64,000 bases of DNA from Flaveria trinervia. Taxonomy: Eukaryota > Streptophyta > Magnoliopsida > Asterales > Asteraceae. Of the stretch, positions 34,536 through 46,365 are shown in pieces (positions within the stretch are counted from its first letter, which is position 1; each line of letters begins with the position of its first letter). The notes under the pieces were generated by a model. The model worked only from the letters and a program-made list of their open reading frames with translations. It ran no database searches and had not been told where the DNA came from. A program made the position numbers and the translations under genes. The stretch spans positions 39,828,595 to 39,892,594 of the forward strand of contig CM046451.1 in assembly GCA_025506515.1 (NCBI GenBank), given 5' to 3'.

Positions 34536-36302
34536 TCTCCTATTTTTGGGTAGCATCATCTTCAGATCTGGATAAGCTAGAGAAGAAGTTTGGGAGCTGA
34601 TTGGTGCATGTCTAACAAACCCCAATCTGTTTCTCAGCTAGTTGAGCCCTGAGATTTTCAATCTCAAGTTGCTGAGTGGCAGAGCTTCTTTCTAATGTCT
34701 AACCCTAAATTCAAGGTTTGAGACTTTAGTGAGTAGGTCTTGAATGGTGACTTTTAGTTCCCTCATCCCAATGAGAAAAATCATAGGGAGATGAGGTAAC
34801 ATACCTTATATGTTTATCCTCACACCAGAAGTGGTTTCTTGGTGCCCTAGTTTCCCATGCATAGTGATGCCTCTTTCAGAGTTATTAAAATGCTTGGTTG
34901 CCATAGATTTATTCTGATGAAAGTTACCACTATCCTGAGGGCCCGTTGAGGCACCTGCAGTAGTGCCAGCTGAATCTACATGAGTTCCTTCCACTCTAGT
35001 GTGACCTACCTCAATTTGAATATGCTGACGAGGACTAGAGATCAGGGATCTCCTTAGGCTCAGATGACCCTTTAATGGGTGTTAAGGTTCCACTTCATTG
35101 CCATGAAGATACATGAACTCTTCAGTAGTTTTGGTTAAAATGTCAGTGAAGGATATGGCATTTATTCTAGACGACCCAGGACTTTGATCAATGTCTAATG
35201 GCATTGAGCCTTTGGTGGAGTTGTCCCTTTTCGGCTGCTCAAGAGAGTATAGAGACTCATCTTGAGGGCTTTTGGTTTGGGCTTCGGTTCATGGGATTAA
35301 GATTGAGGAGACTCAATGCCCATATTGAGGTCAAGAGTGAAGGAAGGTGGGACGTCAGACTGAATGGGAGCCAATGTTTCCACTCTATCCTTATTAGGTA
35401 GAACAAAGGGAACTTGTTCAATCAAAGGAAATTTAACAAGGGTTCGTTTGGAACGTCTCTGTTATGTAAGATAGATGGAAGGAGAAGATAAATTTGGCAA
35501 TGTGAGGGTAGTTGCTAGTGTGGGTTCGTCACCTGTGGGGTTAACAGAGATGTCACTAGGAGCCATTGGCTCAATATACTTGGAAGAAGTGCAGTATATC
35601 TTTTGGTGAAATTGGTGGACACTCTCATCAAAAATTTGAAGATGGCTGGCCTCATATCAGGGACGAGCAAAGTAGTTGCATAGACAAGCTGGCTTTTGTC
35701 TAGCACATAGTCGATGATGTGCTGAAGGAACCTTGGATACATGAAGAATATGTCCCTGTGGAGGTTCCCCATCTGGTTTGTCAGCACAAACCTTGAGTAG
35801 TTAAAGTGGTGGCTTTTCACCATTCCATGGACTAGGCACCCTAGTTCATATGGGATTTGATCCCATCCCCCATACATGTTAGATAAGCATTGAAGGACAA
35901 TATACAGTCGGAACTTCCAGTTGTAAGAGAAGTTGAACATGTAGACAGTAGACCTACTAACATCACCACCATAACCTATGAGGGTATATGTATCGTCAAG
36001 GTTGGTCTTGGAAATTCAGTAGGGGCGCCTTCATCATGAAGCTCCAGATGCTCCCTGATGATTTGTTTACAGATGAACAACACTTGGCCACAAATGCTCA
36101 GCCTTATAACCCTAACATAACTTTGGGTTTCAATACGACCGTTGGCCCAAAACTCCTCCATTGGGTTAAGATAAACCGTGGGGTTTACGGTCAAGGCAGT
36201 ATAGTTGGTAGATTGGGTGAGAAATGAGATGATTTCAGATAAGTTAGCATCCTTGGATGAATCCAAAAGTGTGACTTGATTGTGTTGAGGGTTTAGTGAC
36301 AT
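34536..36302 (-). pseudogene. H1 third ORF, N-terminal half
   Basis: The best start is the Met at 36302 (MSLNPQHNQ), chosen because the E3 homologue has SLNPKHN at the same place; the frame itself opens at 36374. It shows the shared N-terminal domain: NPQHN, EIISFL, ALTVNP, EFW, then after a frameshift YGGWDQIP and MYPRFLQHII (35515-35940). Downstream is a Ser/Thr/Gln-rich stretch (34806-34994) and a LxxL-rich segment with SNLRLKI-like leucine spacing (about 34630-34680). The ORF is cut by E1 at 34536 and resumes at 5098. Several stops make it a pseudogene. Confidence 0.75.
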
Positions 36303-36927
36303 TTTGAGAAAGAGCAGAGGGAAACAAATTCGAGGATGGAGAAGGTGGAAGTGGAAAGTGCTCTGGGTAGTCAAAGTGTTAAAAATATGAAAGTGATGAG
36401 TTGGGATTATTTAAATGGGTTAAAGGGAAGTGTTGGGTGGATAAGGTGAAAAGATGGTTTCGGGTAAGATGTGACAGTGGCAGCATGGTGAAAAACCATT
36501 TAAAAGATTTCGACATTATTGATAAAATCTTTACTTTTTACTATGTGGGGCCCAAAGGTTTCCGTTACTGTGAGAAGTCCTCTTCCGAAGGTAAAAGGAT
36601 TTCCAAAGGTTTTTCTCTTCCGAAGCCAAACTTATTTCCGAAGGTAAATGAATTTACTTTCGAGAATAAGAGTATCTTCCGAAATAAGAAGTTTTCCTGC
36701 TTTGGAAGCATTGATGATAAGCTTCTGAGACTAAGAACTCTTCGGAATATAAAACTTGAATTGAGAGAATTGCCTTAATAAGATGATGTGATGTCCTTTT
36801 AAGGGTAACTTTCGCTTTGGAAATACTCACACTTTGTCAAATGTGAAGAAAAACTTTTATAACAGGGCTTATATTGTAATTGACATAAGACAATACACAT
36901 GTTAAAAGGTTTTCAAAATAAGACATA
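36303..36927 (-). promoter_or_regulatory. H1 pol to third-ORF spacer with CTTCCGAAG copies
   Basis: This noncoding spacer lies between the RNase H stop (36928) and the third-ORF Met (36302). CTTCCGAAG or one-mismatch versions occur at 36582, 36617, 36635 and 36676. A TATA-like CATTTAAATAAT lies at about 36406-36418 on the minus strand, closer to the ATG. The same palindrome marks the U3 of the H1 LTR. Internal promoter function is inference. Confidence 0.55.
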
Positions 36928-39900
36928 TTAGTCAATGTTTATCATCTCAATAGCTGTAATAAGATACTTAAATCTTTGTTCGTCGAAGGCTTTGGTGAAC
37001 AAATCAGCATATTGCTCATTTGAGTTAACTTTGACTAATTTAATGAGGTTTTTCTAAATTATATATCTAATAAAATGGTACCTGATATCAATGTGCTTTG
37101 TCTGGGAGTGCTTCATAGGATTTTCAGTGATGGAGATAACATTGTTGTTGTCAATGTGGATAGGAGTGCTCATAAAGTTAAATCCATAGTCTAGCATCTG
37201 GTTATGAATCCACAGCAGCTAAGCATAGCAACTTGCAGTAGCAATGTATTCAACTTCAACAGTAGATGTAGAGACACAAGATTACTTGTTGCATTGCCAT
37301 GAGATAATCGTACCGCCAAGAAATTGACATCCTCCTGATATGGATTTCTTGTTAATGTTGCAGCCACCATAGTCACTATCTATGTAGCCATAGAGACTGA
37401 AGTTGAAGTTTCTAGGATACAAGAGACCAAGCTTTCATGCTCCTTTGAGGTATCTAAGAATTCTATTGACAGCAACTAGGTGAGACACCTTTGGAGCAGC
37501 CTAATATTTTACACAAATGCAAGTAGCAAACATGATATCAGGTCTACTTACTGTGAGATACATCAGAGAAACAATGATTTCCCTATACTGAAGTTGATTA
37601 GTATACTCCCTCTCATAGTCAGGACAATGGTCATGGTTTCTAGGTATGTGTGTCTTGGCTGGCTTACAGTATTTCATATCAAATCTTTCTAAGATATGAG
37701 TGGCATACTTAGATTGATTGATAAAGTACCCTTCCTTAATTTAATTCACTTGAATTCCAAGGAAAAAGTCCATTTTCCCATAGAACTCATCTCAAACTTC
37801 TTTTTCATAATGCCCTCAAATTCTCTACACATTTGGTCATTTGAAGAACCAAATATGATGTCATAAATGTACACTTGAATAAGCAAAATGTCTTTCTAAG
37901 ATTTCTTGATAAAGAGAGTCTTGTCAATGGTTCCTCTAGTGTTACCATTCTTTAGGAGAAACTGAGATAGAGTCTCATACCACAGCCTATGTGCCTGGTG
38001 CAGCCCATAAAGAGCTTTATCCAATTTGCACACAAAGTTGGGATGTTGTGGATCTTCAAATCTTGGAGGTTGGCACACATAAACCTCCATATATATATTT
38101 CCATATAGAAAGGCACACTTGACATCAAGTTGGTAGATAGTAAAATTCTTGGATGCGGTATAAGCAAGGAAGATTCTAACTGTCTCAAGTCTTGCAACAG
38201 GTGAAAGACATCAGTATAATCAATTCCTTCCTCTTAGGTGTATCCTTGAACAACCAATGTAGCTTTGTTTTTGATGATCGAGCCTCTGTCATTTCTCTTG
38301 TTTCTGAAAACCTATTTAGTGCCTATAGCTACTTGACTTGATGGTAGTAGGCAAAGGTTCCAAACCTTTTGCTCTTGAATTGAAGTACTCCTCTTGCATC
38401 GACTCAACCCAGCTACTATCCTTTAAAGATCTTCTACTTTCTTGGGTTCCATTTGAGACAAAAAACATGAGTACAAGCAGACATTCACATGACGAGTTTG
38501 TCCCCTTATTCTCATGCCTTCAGAGACTTCTCCAATGATGTTCTTAGCTAGATGAATGTTGTGAATTCTTAGTCTGGGAATCACTTCCAGTTGCAAAGAT
38601 AGATCCAAGTTGGACATATTTTGCTTAGGAACAGGAACACTTGGTCCAGCCACTGTTCAATGTCATTCAATGAGGACTAATTGAATGAAAGAGAAACATC
38701 TTCGATAGCAGTTGACTGAGAAGCAGTATTAATAGTTGTCTGTTCCTTCAGAACACTACTTCCATCAGTTTGGTGTTGTATGTTATCAGCTGATGAGTTA
38801 TTAGACACACTTTGCTGATAACTTATTGAAACTCCACTGATTCCTAAAATGGTCATGCTATCAGATCTACCAATGATGGGAGCTTGGGGTTTAGAGACTC
38901 TTGGAGAACTTGGATGAGATTTGGGTAACTCAAATAGCTTGTCTTCATTAGATTCACTTTGAGTACCTATTCCATCTGAAACATTCTCACAAGGTGGTTT
39001 AGAGTAGTTTGGAAAAAATTCTAAGTCAAAAATTTGATCAGGGCCATTCCTCGTAACACAAGGAGTGTGCTCAATAACAACAATGTTTGATGATTCCTCA
39101 AATTGTTGATTTTTGATATTATAGAGTCAATAAGCAATAGAGGTGGAGGAAAATCCAACAAATTTATCGTCATCTGACTTCTCAACAAATTTTGCCAAGT
39201 TTTCCTTTGTATTAAGTATGGTACACCTGCTGCCAAAGGACCTTAGAAATCCAATGAACGATGGCCTCTTGTTACATAGCTCATGAGGGGTCTTTCCATG
39301 TCACTTGACAATGAGAACCCTATTCTGCACATAGCATGCAGTGTTGACTGCCTCTGCCTAGAATTTTAGAGGCTGCTTTGAATCAGCTAACATGGTCCTA
39401 GCAGCGTTAATCATAGTCATGTTCTTACTCTCAGCAATAACATTTTCTTGAGGAGTTCTAGGAGCACTATATTTTCTGGTAACCCGTTTTGAGTTACAGA
39501 CTGAGTCAAAAATTTGATTCTTAAACTCAGTCCCTTGATCACTTCTAATGATCTTTACCTTGTGATCACTTTGATTTTTAATTTTAAGAATAAAAGACCT
39601 TCAAGTTTTAGTAGTTTCATCTTTAGTTGTTAAAAAAATACCCATGTAAATCTTGTAAAATCATCAACTATCACAAGGCAATATGATTTCCTTCCAATGC
39701 TCATTATACTTATGGGACCAATAAATCCATGTGCAATAAATGTAATGGGGTGGTGATAGAGTTAACCTCTTTGGATTTATGAGACACTCTATGTTGCTTT
39801 CCTTTCAGGCAAGCCACATCGTTATCTCTATAGAAAATTTCCTTTTTGGGCACGCCATGTACCAAGTTATTTTTAACCAATTTGTTCATGGTTTTAAAAT

Positions 39901-40215
39901 TTACATGACACATACGTTTATGCCATAAGGCAAAATCATCACCATCAGCTTTGGAAAGAAAGCATGAAACTTCACCCAATGGGGAAGCAATGTTCGTATC
40001 CAACTTGTACATATCCCCTTTCCTGGGAGATCTTAGAAGCATAATTCCTGAGGAATTGTCATCCCGGGTTTAAGGATGATGCACTCATGTTCTGTGAAAA
40101 GAATTCGATGCTTTTGATCACAAAATTGAGAAACACTTGGGAGATTTTGTTCAAGCTGCTTGACAAAGTTTACTTTGTCGACTCTTAACAAGCCATTGGA
40201 TACACTTCGCATGAC
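36928..40215 (-). pseudogene. H1 pol, 5'-truncated and decayed
   Basis: In minus-strand order: protease tail with VSNGLLRVDK and LPSVSQFCDQKH (40033-40215); GAG-pre-integrase with LWHKRMCHVNF and ACLKGKQHRVS (39710-40042); integrase with HMDLLVP, an RSDQGTEF segment near 39540 and AESKN, so D,D,E remain recognisable; linker (38340-39240); reverse transcriptase with QVYIYDIIF at 37850-37877, where the catalytic YVDD has become YIYD (37860-37871); RNase H ending in ADLFTKAFDEQRF and a stop at 36928. There are many stops. The gene is cut on its 5' side by the H2 LTR, so gag is absent here. Confidence 0.85.
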
Positions 40216-40998
40216 TGATGAAGGGGTCACTTACAACACAACAGCACAAAAAGGAGATTAACCAAAACTTAATCAAATAGTAAACTGGATTAACCACAAG
40301 TAAGACACTAAGAACGCAAGTAATGTAAGAGACAAAATACAAGTGCACAAGTATATGGTTTTGAAGAATGCAATATATTGCTTTCTCTATGTTCTATTAC
40401 AAGTGTTACAAAGCATAAAGGAAAAGATACAAGAACATGAGATACTTATACTACATCCTACAGCCGGCTGTACTTTGAAAGCTAGCTGGATACAATAGAC
40501 TAGACTTAAAACAAAATCAATTGTAGAGTCAAAAAGGCAGATTGCTTTTTTGAGTTTATGACTATGACATGCCATAGCTCACATCCTTATCTATTACAAA
40601 AAGGATAAAGTACAAGTAGAAAGTTACGGACTCAAGACCTCAATGTACAGTTATTAAAAGCATGGACCTTTTCACCAACTTATGAAAGTTGGTGACTTAA
40701 CAGAGACGCAACAGAAAGGTGTCCAGCTTTATGGAATAGTAAATCAGATAAAGCATGTTACTAAAAGTCTTCGGAAGAAATCTGTCTTCATGAGTTAAGG
40801 CTTCGGAAGACTTTGTCTCTAAATCTTCGGAAGAGTTCATCTTTGGCTTCGGAAGATATTGGTCTGGCTTCGGAAGATTTCACACTTAGAATATTTTGGT
40901 TGCATGTGTGAAACTTTTGAAGCATTCTTTTTCAGTACTAGTGTAACATGCATGTAGAAAGAGTTTGGTTGCTTCAGCCTTTAAGCATATTCTCTACA
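40216..40998 (-). mobile_element. H2 3' LTR
   Basis: On the minus strand it starts TGTAGAGAATATG after a polypurine tract and ends near plus TGATGAAGG at 40216, inside H1 protease sequence. The U3 end carries CTTCGGAAG at 40769, 40801, 40825, 40847 and 40868 (21-32 bp apart). It shares CTACAGCCGG (about 40460) with the H1 LTR, so H1 and H2 belong to related families. The inner boundary is accurate to a few bases. Confidence 0.75.
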
Positions 40999-41010
40999 AA
41001 CTCCCCCTAG
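40999..41010 (-). promoter_or_regulatory. H2 polypurine tract
   Basis: The minus strand reads CTAGGGGGAGTT immediately before the LTR start TGTAGAG. Confidence 0.8.
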
Positions 41011-42269
41011 GCTGATGCTACTAAAACTCTTGAAGACTTCAAATATCAACACTCCTCATCAGATGATAACCAACCCTTTCTTCATGAGATGATCAGGATC
41101 CTTCAGACTGTCAAAATGTCTTCTCATGTCAAAGAGATGATGCAGAGGCAACTAAAACATGTCTTGCCAAGTGTAGACATTCTCAATGCCATGATCTCTA
41201 ATGACATGCCACCTTTCTGGATTTGGAGTGTATTCTAGGACAAGATGGGTCTTTTGATACAAGAGGAGCTATTGAATGGGAGATGATGGAGCATCCTCTG
41301 GCTACACATCCTTAGGAGGTTCTGACTCATCCTGAGGTTTAGAAAAGGATGCAATCTTCTTCTTCTTCTTTGGATTTGGTTTAGAAACCATCCTTTTCTT
41401 TCTCTTTACAACTATTAACTAAGAAGACTGGCCTGCAGTACCAGATTGGTCCTCATTGTCTTTCTCAGTTGGGCCTTCAACTCTCATAGGTTCAGACTGA
41501 GAGTGAGTCTAACCCTAGTGTGGATCAGAAGATGAAGCTTGCTGAGATTCAATAGGAGGTCCAGGTTGTGATGTCTCTGGTTGTTCAACCTCAACCTCCA
41601 CTTCAGGTGGGTCTTGACTTGGAAGTGAATGTAATTCAACTACCTCTCCACTTTTGATCTTCTGCTTGATCACCCTGATATGCCCATCCATAGTGGATAG
41701 AGACATGTGGCCAAGTCTCCTTCTAGAAAATCCGGACAACTTCAAGAAGCTAATCCCCTCTGCCTGTCAACATATTTCTTCATGCTTTTGTGGATGATGG
41801 CTCTTGACTTAGTAGCTTCTTCCCTCAACTTTCTTTTAGTTGTCTTTCTTTCTCTAACTATCTCATGTTTAAGTTGTTTGAGATACTTAAACTCAACATA
41901 GTCATAAGACAAGGGAAGAAGTGCTTCTGCCTAATAGAGGCCTGTGGCACTCAAGTAGTTGATCATCTTCATCCTTTCTTCTTCTTTATCTACCTGAGGT
42001 TCTTGTTGAACCACAGCCTCATATGAAGGGCTTTCTTGAACTGGGAAGAGGGTAGGCATATGCTTGTACAATATTTTCTTTCTTCTGTCTTCTTTGATTT
42101 GTACTAGAAGCTCTGCAGCTTCTGCCTCCTTCTTCTCCCTTGACCTTTCCAGGTCAACCAGTTCATTTAACTCCTCCAAAAGGAGAGATATGACATTGTC
42201 TATGTCATAGTTCCTTGTCTGCAGATAGTTTATCCTTACTACCCTTAACTCATCATTCTGAGTATTTGG
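41011..42269 (-). pseudogene. H2 third ORF, downstream part
   Basis: This is the C-terminal part of the H2 extra ORF; the N-terminal part is at 55743-58301 beyond E3. Visible pieces: a Glu/Lys/Arg coiled coil with EELNELVDLERSREKKE (41931-42179), a segment rich in Pro, Glu and Gln (41515-41745), a lysine cluster PNPKKKKKIA at about 41351-41375 that looks like a nuclear localisation signal, and a short WHVIRDHGIE segment (about 41190-41230). Stops interrupt it. Function is unknown. Confidence 0.65.
42265..42269. repeat. E3 target-site duplication, left (TTTGG)
   Basis: TTTGG before the E3 LTR pairs with TCTGG at 55743-55747, four of five bases. The H2 third ORF continues on both sides. Confidence 0.75.
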
Positions 42270-42977
42270 TGTTAGGACCTGGTATTCGACTGAAATACCT
42301 AGAGATCACGTGTATACCAGATCAAATAGTGCGAAATCCTATTTGATTGGCGATCCAATCAGTGAGAACACACGAAGAATCAATCAAGGATTGAAACTAA
42401 CGTTAATCGATAAGGAATCAATCTAATGTGTTCTATGAACTTGGAGAACGATTTAGAAGGTTTCTGGACGACTAGGGTTCGTCTGGATTCGTACTTGATC
42501 GAATGTCCCTGTTTTTCACGAATTGAGTTGTATTTATAGGTTGGACCTATTCAATCGTGCGACTGAACCATTAGTTTGGTTCAGTCGTGCGATTGAACCA
42601 TGCGGTTGGTTCATTCGTGCGACTGAGTGTTCAGTCGTGCGACTGAGCCAATCTTATGTTACAGTCGTACGACTGATCCAGTCTCCTGGTTCAATCGTGC
42701 GACTGAGTCAATCGTGTGAAGTTCTTCATGTGTATGGTTCATTCGCATGAGCCATTCGCATGGGAACTTCATTAAGTTAAGTTTGAATGTTTTAGTTAAT
42801 TAATATAATATTATATGTAATCATTCAAGTAATCATAAACCCAATCAATTCAGTCACGACTCATTAATGAACTATTAAACATTTTAACCAACAGACTATC
42901 AATATCAGTTCATTAATCAAACCAAACAAGATCTATTACATCACATATGACGATCTAGGGACATACATGTATCAACA
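42270..42977 (-). mobile_element. E3 3' LTR with phased palindromes
   Basis: This 708-bp LTR has six 16-bp palindromic units of the form TCARTCGTGCGACTGA starting at 42551, 42581, 42611, 42631, 42661 and 42691, that is 30, 30, 20, 30 and 30 bp apart. One contains the exact palindrome CAGTCGTACGACTG. On the minus strand the array lies 10 bp upstream of a TATA box CCTATAAATA (42531-42540). Confidence 0.93.
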
Positions 42978-42990
42978 AACTCCCCCTTGG
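42978..42990 (-). promoter_or_regulatory. E3 polypurine tract
   Basis: The minus strand reads CCAAGGGGGAGTT directly before the 3' LTR. Confidence 0.85.
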
Positions 42991-43002
42991 ACCTAGATCT
43001 CT

Positions 43003-46000
43003 CTAATGTCTTGTTTTCTTGATTACCTCCTCATATTTCTTGTACTTGTCCTCTTGTGTGACTCCCGTGTGAATATCAAACGCGAAGCAAAGTCGTATAA
43101 CATTTTGGAACTGGAGGGCTTGTACAATGTCTTGTGTGTCATAGAACAGTGGCCACTTGTATAATATATAGACATCATTAGCAGACAAGTTAGTTAGCCA
43201 CATTGGGTCAAATAGCCTAATAGTATCCATTTGATCCCCTTTGTTCAGAACTATGACAGCTTCAGCAGTTCTCCAATCATAGTACCACCATTTGAAGTGT
43301 GGAGTGAAGTCCTGTGGCATTTCCCTGAGAGGGATTCTCGACATAGTGCGAGGAGGACTCCACTTCAACACAATCTTAGGTTTTCCAGTAATGGCATCCA
43401 TCTCAGACCTTCTAATATACCTTGTAGGTTGTTGAGGTCTGAAGTTAATCCACCTGGTGTGGTACTCTTTCTTTAGGGCAGCCTCAAACCAGCCTGACCT
43501 TTCTCGGGTCAGCATACAACGGCTTCAATTTGGCCAGCTGGTTGAGCTCAAATCCTGGTAGAGTCTTTAGATCATGTGGAAATCTAAAGTACTCTCTGCC
43601 CTTTTCCCTCTTAACGGCATAAACGTTAAGATCATCAAAATATGCCCATGCTATAATCCTGCCTGACACCGTAAGATGTTTCTTGACGCTGTAGAACTTG
43701 GTGTAGGCATCCCTCTTCGTGCAGCACGTTGGGCTCTGACTTCTTTAAAACATTCAGCCCACTCAGCCTTTCCAATGTATACGTCATCATTTGAGGCTTG
43801 GGCTGTTCCTTCGGTCTTTCCTGCTTCCTGCTCCATCTTGTCTAGTACCTCAAACATATCACTGACTAGGGACTCACCCAGATGGGGACCACATTACCCT
43901 CGTTGTTAGCGTACTGAGGGACTCTTCAGCAGCAATATCTTCAACCTCAACTTCATCAATGTCATGTAGTTTGTCGTCAGTGGTTGCATCAACTGTTGGA
44001 GCATCCTTGACAATGTTATCAGGATTGAGTCTGAACATCTGTGCCAGTTGCTCGTTAGATAGGTCGTGAATTATTTCACCTTCTTCAGGGGTATAACTCA
44101 CTGACCTTCTGATAATCCCTTGCAGATCAAGAATCATTGTGAGTTAAGACTTGACCTGTTAAAGGGGAGCAATATCAAACTCATCTCTGTGGTACTTTGG
44201 ATCTATTTGATTTACACATTTCACACTCAAATCATTAGTAATATATCAAACAAAATGCATTAACTTAATATAAACATTTAGTACATGGTTTTTCAATACA
44301 GAATACAAATAATTAAATACATAAACATCCACTATTTACTTTTATCCTGAATGCTAGTCTCTTCATGTGAAGGTGCAGAAGCAGAAGCTGACTGATCCTG
44401 TCTGTTCTTTGTTCTCTTCTCTTGCCCTGGAGCTGAGACAGATTCAGCTGCTTCTCCTTCTTCAGTGTCTTCATCTGCACACCACTCTTCGGTTTTCTCT
44501 TCATCAGTATCACTGTCATCATCATCATCATCATCTTCATTATCTCTGTCTCCATCCCTTATCTTTAGAGGTTCCTCCTTTGATCCTTTCAATTTTAGCA
44601 AAATGGTCCTCTTAGCTTTTTCCAACTCCTCTATTTGCTTGCCTGCTTCGACACTTTGAGCTCGGAGTTGGTCCTCTGAGTGGTCTGAGCAGCCAATTGC
44701 TGGGCCTGCTCCTCAATTACTCGATCCTGCTCTGCAATTTTATGCGATTGTCCAGCAGTCAGGTCGGTAAGCTGGCGGATCTGAGTGGTCTTTTCCTCAT
44801 CAGCCGCCAGCAATCGCAACACCATTCTATTTAACGCTGACAGCTGTTCCTCTACCTTGATTGGAGGTAGAGGAGATCTATAGGTGTGTGAGGGGTAGGC
44901 TGAGGGCTCGGTTTGGCGGCTAGTGGTGGTGGTGGAGGTGGTGAATATCGGGTCAGGTCTGGATGATAGTGGTGGTGAGTGTGGGGTGAATGATGTAGTG
45001 GTGGCTGGGGTCTGGCTTGTGTGGTCGGTATGGTGGTGTCTGTTGTCGCTATGGGGGATGGTATGGTGGTGGATGGTGTGTCAGCAGAGGTGGTAGTGGT
45101 GGAAGGTATGGTGGATGTGGTAGTGATAATGGTTACCCTACGCTTCTTCTTTTTCCTGGCCATGGGGTTGAGCCATCCGTTTTCTCCTCGTTCCCTTCGA
45201 GGTGGATGCTCCTCCTTCAATCCCCCTGAGGACCCCGGAGCATAAGTTGGATCAGTTTCTGTATCTCCGGAGCTTCTCGTTGTTCACCAACAACCCTCAA
45301 CCCATGTTCTGTGGGAACAACTTTCCTTCCCACAGTTCGGGTCAGTGGCTCCTCATCAGATTCAACCTCATCTTCATCGGGAAGAACAAAATCTTGATGA
45401 AATCCTGCTGACTCAGTTACTTCAGCAGGTGAGACAGACACAGAGGGAACATAGTCAGACACATTGCCTCTGGATGGAATAGCACCATCCCCATTGTCAT
45501 CCTCCTCTGAATCATCAGTAGGGAGGACAATTGGCTCCACGTCGGAGTCACTGTCCTCGTGACGCCATTGGCGTCCCCCCGGTGCCACATACCTTTCATC
45601 TACTAAGTGGCCAATCAACCTCTTTTCCTGGGGCTTAACTTGCTTGCCCTGGTACACCACCATCCTACCCAACGTAGTCATCCATAAGTTCCAAAGTCAC
45701 TGCATCGTGACTTTCCTTGGGGAGCTGAGGCAGCTTCTCATTGAATATCATCTGAAGAAATCGTGGATACATACAGAAACCTTCTTTCCCTTTTGTTTTA
45801 ATGTTCTCTACCAAATAAGCAAAGATCATATTAGTGAAGCTGAAAGGGTGGTTCAGCACCAGAGCCACGAAGGCATTCTGTATCTGATCTGATAGGTCAT
45901 CGAAGCCACCCCTTCTCGAAGCGATGCACTTAAGAATCACATGTGCCGGATATTTTTATTGTGGGCACAGGTTGCTCTTATTTAGCACCCCCGAGTTAAT

Positions 46001-46365
46001 GTCCCCCGCATACTTGATTCGGAGAAAACACCCTCTCACAGTCAATGGATGCAACTTAGTGGGGTGAGTAGAGTCATCCCCAAACTCAAGGATTCTTTGG
46101 ATGTTCGTGGCGGTAATGTCGATAGCTTGACCCAAAATGGTGCTTCTGATGCTGTATGGCTAACGAGAATGATCCACTGAGGCATTCTCCCAGAATGCCT
46201 GGTGTAGTGATTTGTACGGTGTGCAGGGCGTAGATATATAGCCTTATGTATCCGTGAACGTTTGAGGAAGGCTATAATATCGGAGAACTTGGCCCCGTTC
46301 CGTGTCGTGTCGTCCAAATGGGCACATATGTTGTGCTTTGGATTAAGAGACCATCGGTCAGTCAT
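43003..46365 (-). pseudogene. E3 third ORF
   Basis: About 1,120 codons with frameshifts. The start at 46365 gives MTDRWSLNPKHN and the shared N-terminal domain (DIIAFLKRS, FWENA in a shifted frame, then GFCMYPRFLQMIF at 45665-45940). Next comes an acidic Ser/Asp region (45217-45681). A basic cluster ARKKKKRR (about 45136-45163) is followed by a Thr/Pro/His-rich stretch. A Gln-rich coiled coil (44631-44825) precedes an acidic run of seven Asp near 44515-44545. The C-terminal block has EYFRFPHDLKTLPG, an HFKWWYYDW segment and TIRLFDP (43003-43669). H3 shares the C-terminal block. No signal peptide or membrane helix is visible. Function is unknown; the basic cluster suggests nuclear entry rather than an envelope role. 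Confidence 0.78.

Noticed and set aside
35515..36374. A host plant gene at the H1 third-ORF N-terminal segment
   Set aside because: The same domain follows pol in E2, E3 and H2, so it belongs to the retroelement.
45017..45245. Gly/Val-rich plus-strand ORFs
   Set aside because: They are shadows of the Thr/Pro-rich part of the E3 third ORF on the other strand.
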